Part shown: piece by piece, positions 6,673 through 7,522 of the stretch
Layout: each line of letters starts with the position of its first letter
How positions within the stretch are numbered: the stretch's first letter is position 1
Source: an uncultured Massilia sp.
GTDB taxonomy: Bacteria; Pseudomonadota; Gammaproteobacteria; Burkholderiales; Burkholderiaceae
Direction of reading: 5' to 3'
Assembly (NCBI GenBank): GCA_946886065.1
Contig: CAMPHU010000224.1
Location: 1 to 7,522 of the forward strand
Length of the DNA: 7,522 nucleotides
Translations under genes and position numbers: made by a program
The notes under the pieces: model-generated
Databases searched by the model: none
Told to the model about the DNA's origin: nothing
What the model saw: the letters and a program-made list of their open reading frames with translations, nothing else

Positions 6673-6783
6673 GGCGTTCGATGTAGACCGGGAGGCAACG
6701 GGAGAACTCCAGCCTATCATAAGCCCTTGGGCGCACGGCTCGCCATGCACGACAAACACGGTTCAACTTTCGACAGGATCCCC
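6673..6783. promoter_or_regulatory. Divergent promoter region between crtZ and the DUF2141 gene
   Basis: The two genes diverge from this 111-nt spacer, so it must hold a promoter for each unless distant ones are used. On the - strand, TATGAT (rc of 6716-6721) matches the -10 consensus at five of six positions and would start crtZ mRNA about 37 nt before its ATG. On the + strand, TATCAT at 6715-6720 also matches at five of six. The two boxes overlap almost completely, so the two promoters could compete. No good -35 box is seen on either strand. Confidence 0.35.
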
Positions 6784-7197
6784 ATGACCCGACATCTGCC
6801 TGCCCTGCTCCTGCTCCTGCTGCCCGCCGCGTCGCTGGCCTCGGCCGCCACCATCGAAGTGCGCGTCTCGAATGCCGCCGGCGGCAAGGGCACCGCCAAC
6901 GTGGCCGTCTGCGACAAGGAACGCTTCCTCAAGCAGTGCGCCTACAGCGCTTCCGTGCCGGCGCAGGCGGGAGAAACCGTCGTGCTGATCGAAGGCGTGC
7001 CGCCGGGAACCTGGGCGGTGCTGGCCTACCAGGACGAGAACGAAAACAAGGAACTGGACCGCAATGTGATCGGCATTCCGAAGGAGAACTATGGATTCAG
7101 CCGTGACGCCAAGGGCGCCTTCGGCCCTCCCTCATTCGAGGCGGCGGCCATCCAGGTAAGCGGCGACCGTGCGGCCGCCGCCATCCGGCTGCATTAA
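6784..7197 (+). CDS. Secreted DUF2141 domain protein
   Basis: The 137-residue product has a Sec signal peptide: Arg and His near the start, a Leu-rich core at about 5-14, and a likely cut after ASA at 19-21. The mature part is a small beta-rich domain of the DUF2141 family (PF09912), recognised by GVPPGTWAVLAYQDENENKE at 71-90, then GIPKENYGFS at 97-106 and FGPPSFE at 113-119. The acidic stretch DENENKELD (84-92) resembles a metal-binding loop. Cys43 and Cys52 could form a disulfide outside the cytoplasm. The function of the family is unknown to me. The ATG at 6784 has AGGA at 6775-6778 with 5 nt spacing; an upstream in-frame ATG at 6745 lacks a ribosome binding site. It is divergent from crtZ, and its stop overlaps the stop of the hydrolase gene. 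Confidence 0.88.
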   Translation: MTRHLPALLLLLLPAASLASAATIEVRVSNAAGGKGTANVAVCDKERFLKQCAYSASVPAQAGETVVLIEGVPPGTWAVLAYQDENENKELDRNVIGIPKENYGFSRDAKGAFGPPSFEAAAIQVSGDRAAAAIRLH

Positions 7198-7522
7198 CTC
7201 CTGGAGAGGAAGGGCAAGGCGTGCGCCAGCAAGGCCTCCGGCGCTTCTTCCGGGATGTAGTGGCCGCAGGGCAGCGCCTCGCCGCTCACGTCGTCGGCGA
7301 TCGCGCGCCACTCCTTGATCGGGTCGAAGCAGCGCTGTACCACGCCGTCGCCGCCCCACAGCACCATCAGCGGCGTGGCGAGGCGCTGGCCGGCGTCGCG
7401 GTCGGCGCGGTCGTGCTCCAGGTCGATACTGGCCGAGGCACGGTAGTCCTCGCAGATGCCGCGCGCGGTGCCGGGCAGCGCCAGGCAGCGCTGGTATTCC
7501 GCCAGCGCGCGCGGATCGAAAG
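7194..7522 (-). CDS. Alpha/beta hydrolase, C-terminal part (continues past right edge)
   Basis: The - strand frame from 7520 down to the TAA at 7194-7196 encodes the last 108 residues of a protein whose start lies outside the window. It reads as the end of an alpha/beta hydrolase of the haloacetate (fluoroacetate) dehalogenase/epoxide hydrolase group: ICEDYRASASIDLEHDRAD at 22-40, the strand TPLMVLWGGDG at 49-59, and LPCGHYIPEEAPEALL at 83-98, which carries the likely catalytic His87. The nucleophile elbow and the catalytic acid are not in the window, so substrate and true subfamily cannot be judged. Codon use is strongly G/C at third positions, like the neighbours. Its stop overlaps that of the convergent DUF2141 gene by 4 nt, and no terminator separates them. 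Confidence 0.85.
   Translation of the reverse strand, partial: FDPRALAEYQRCLALPGTARGICEDYRASASIDLEHDRADRDAGQRLATPLMVLWGGDGVVQRCFDPIKEWRAIADDVSGEALPCGHYIPEEAPEALLAHALPFLSRS

Noticed and set aside
6148..6783. Long N-terminal extension of the DUF2141 protein
   Set aside because: It is the antisense of crtZ. The signal peptide and the AGGA site fix the start at 6784.
1..7522. CRISPR array, tRNA, rRNA, insertion sequence or phage attachment site
   Set aside because: No regularly spaced repeats, no tRNA-like fold, no transposase or integrase motifs and no terminal repeats were seen.

Overview
The window holds a complete carotenoid gene cluster of the kind that makes zeaxanthin and its glucosides. 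Its order is crtE-crtX-crtY-crtI-crtB on the + strand, with crtZ convergent on the - strand. Order, protein lengths and motifs resemble, from memory, the Pantoea ananatis type of cluster without an idi gene. The DNA is very GC-rich with strong G/C third-position bias, unlike Pantoea. A high-GC proteobacterium is likely; a pigmented Oxalobacteraceae/Massilia-like betaproteobacterium is a guess from general appearance, not proven by the sequence.

Layout. Bases 1-325 are a less GC-rich leader with no convincing gene. They contain a candidate -10 box (267-272), a perfect 12-bp palindrome next to the presumed transcription start (278-289), and a second short inverted repeat (225-237). Bases 326-6242 are five + strand genes packed without gaps: crtE and crtX are 2 nt apart, crtX/crtY overlap by 8 nt if crtY starts at its TTG, and crtY/crtI and crtI/crtB each share an ATGA stop/start. 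This is almost certainly one transcript with coupled translation. crtZ (6136-6672, -) runs into crtB and their coding 3' ends overlap by 107 nt. A 111-nt divergent spacer separates crtZ from a secreted DUF2141 protein (6784-7197, +). The stop of that gene overlaps the stop of a convergent alpha/beta hydrolase (7194 to the right edge, -), of which only the C-terminal 108 residues are present.

Pathway. CrtE makes geranylgeranyl diphosphate, CrtB condenses two of these to phytoene, CrtI desaturates phytoene to lycopene, CrtY cyclises lycopene to beta-carotene, CrtZ hydroxylates it to zeaxanthin, and CrtX glycosylates zeaxanthin. All six enzymes look intact, with catalytic motifs present. The core pathway is known biology. 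The points that deserve attention are the His in place of Gln in the CrtX sugar-donor motif, the operator-like palindrome at the crtE promoter, the antisense overlap that gives crtZ separate control, and the DUF2141 gene next to crtZ. I did not find a clearly new system.
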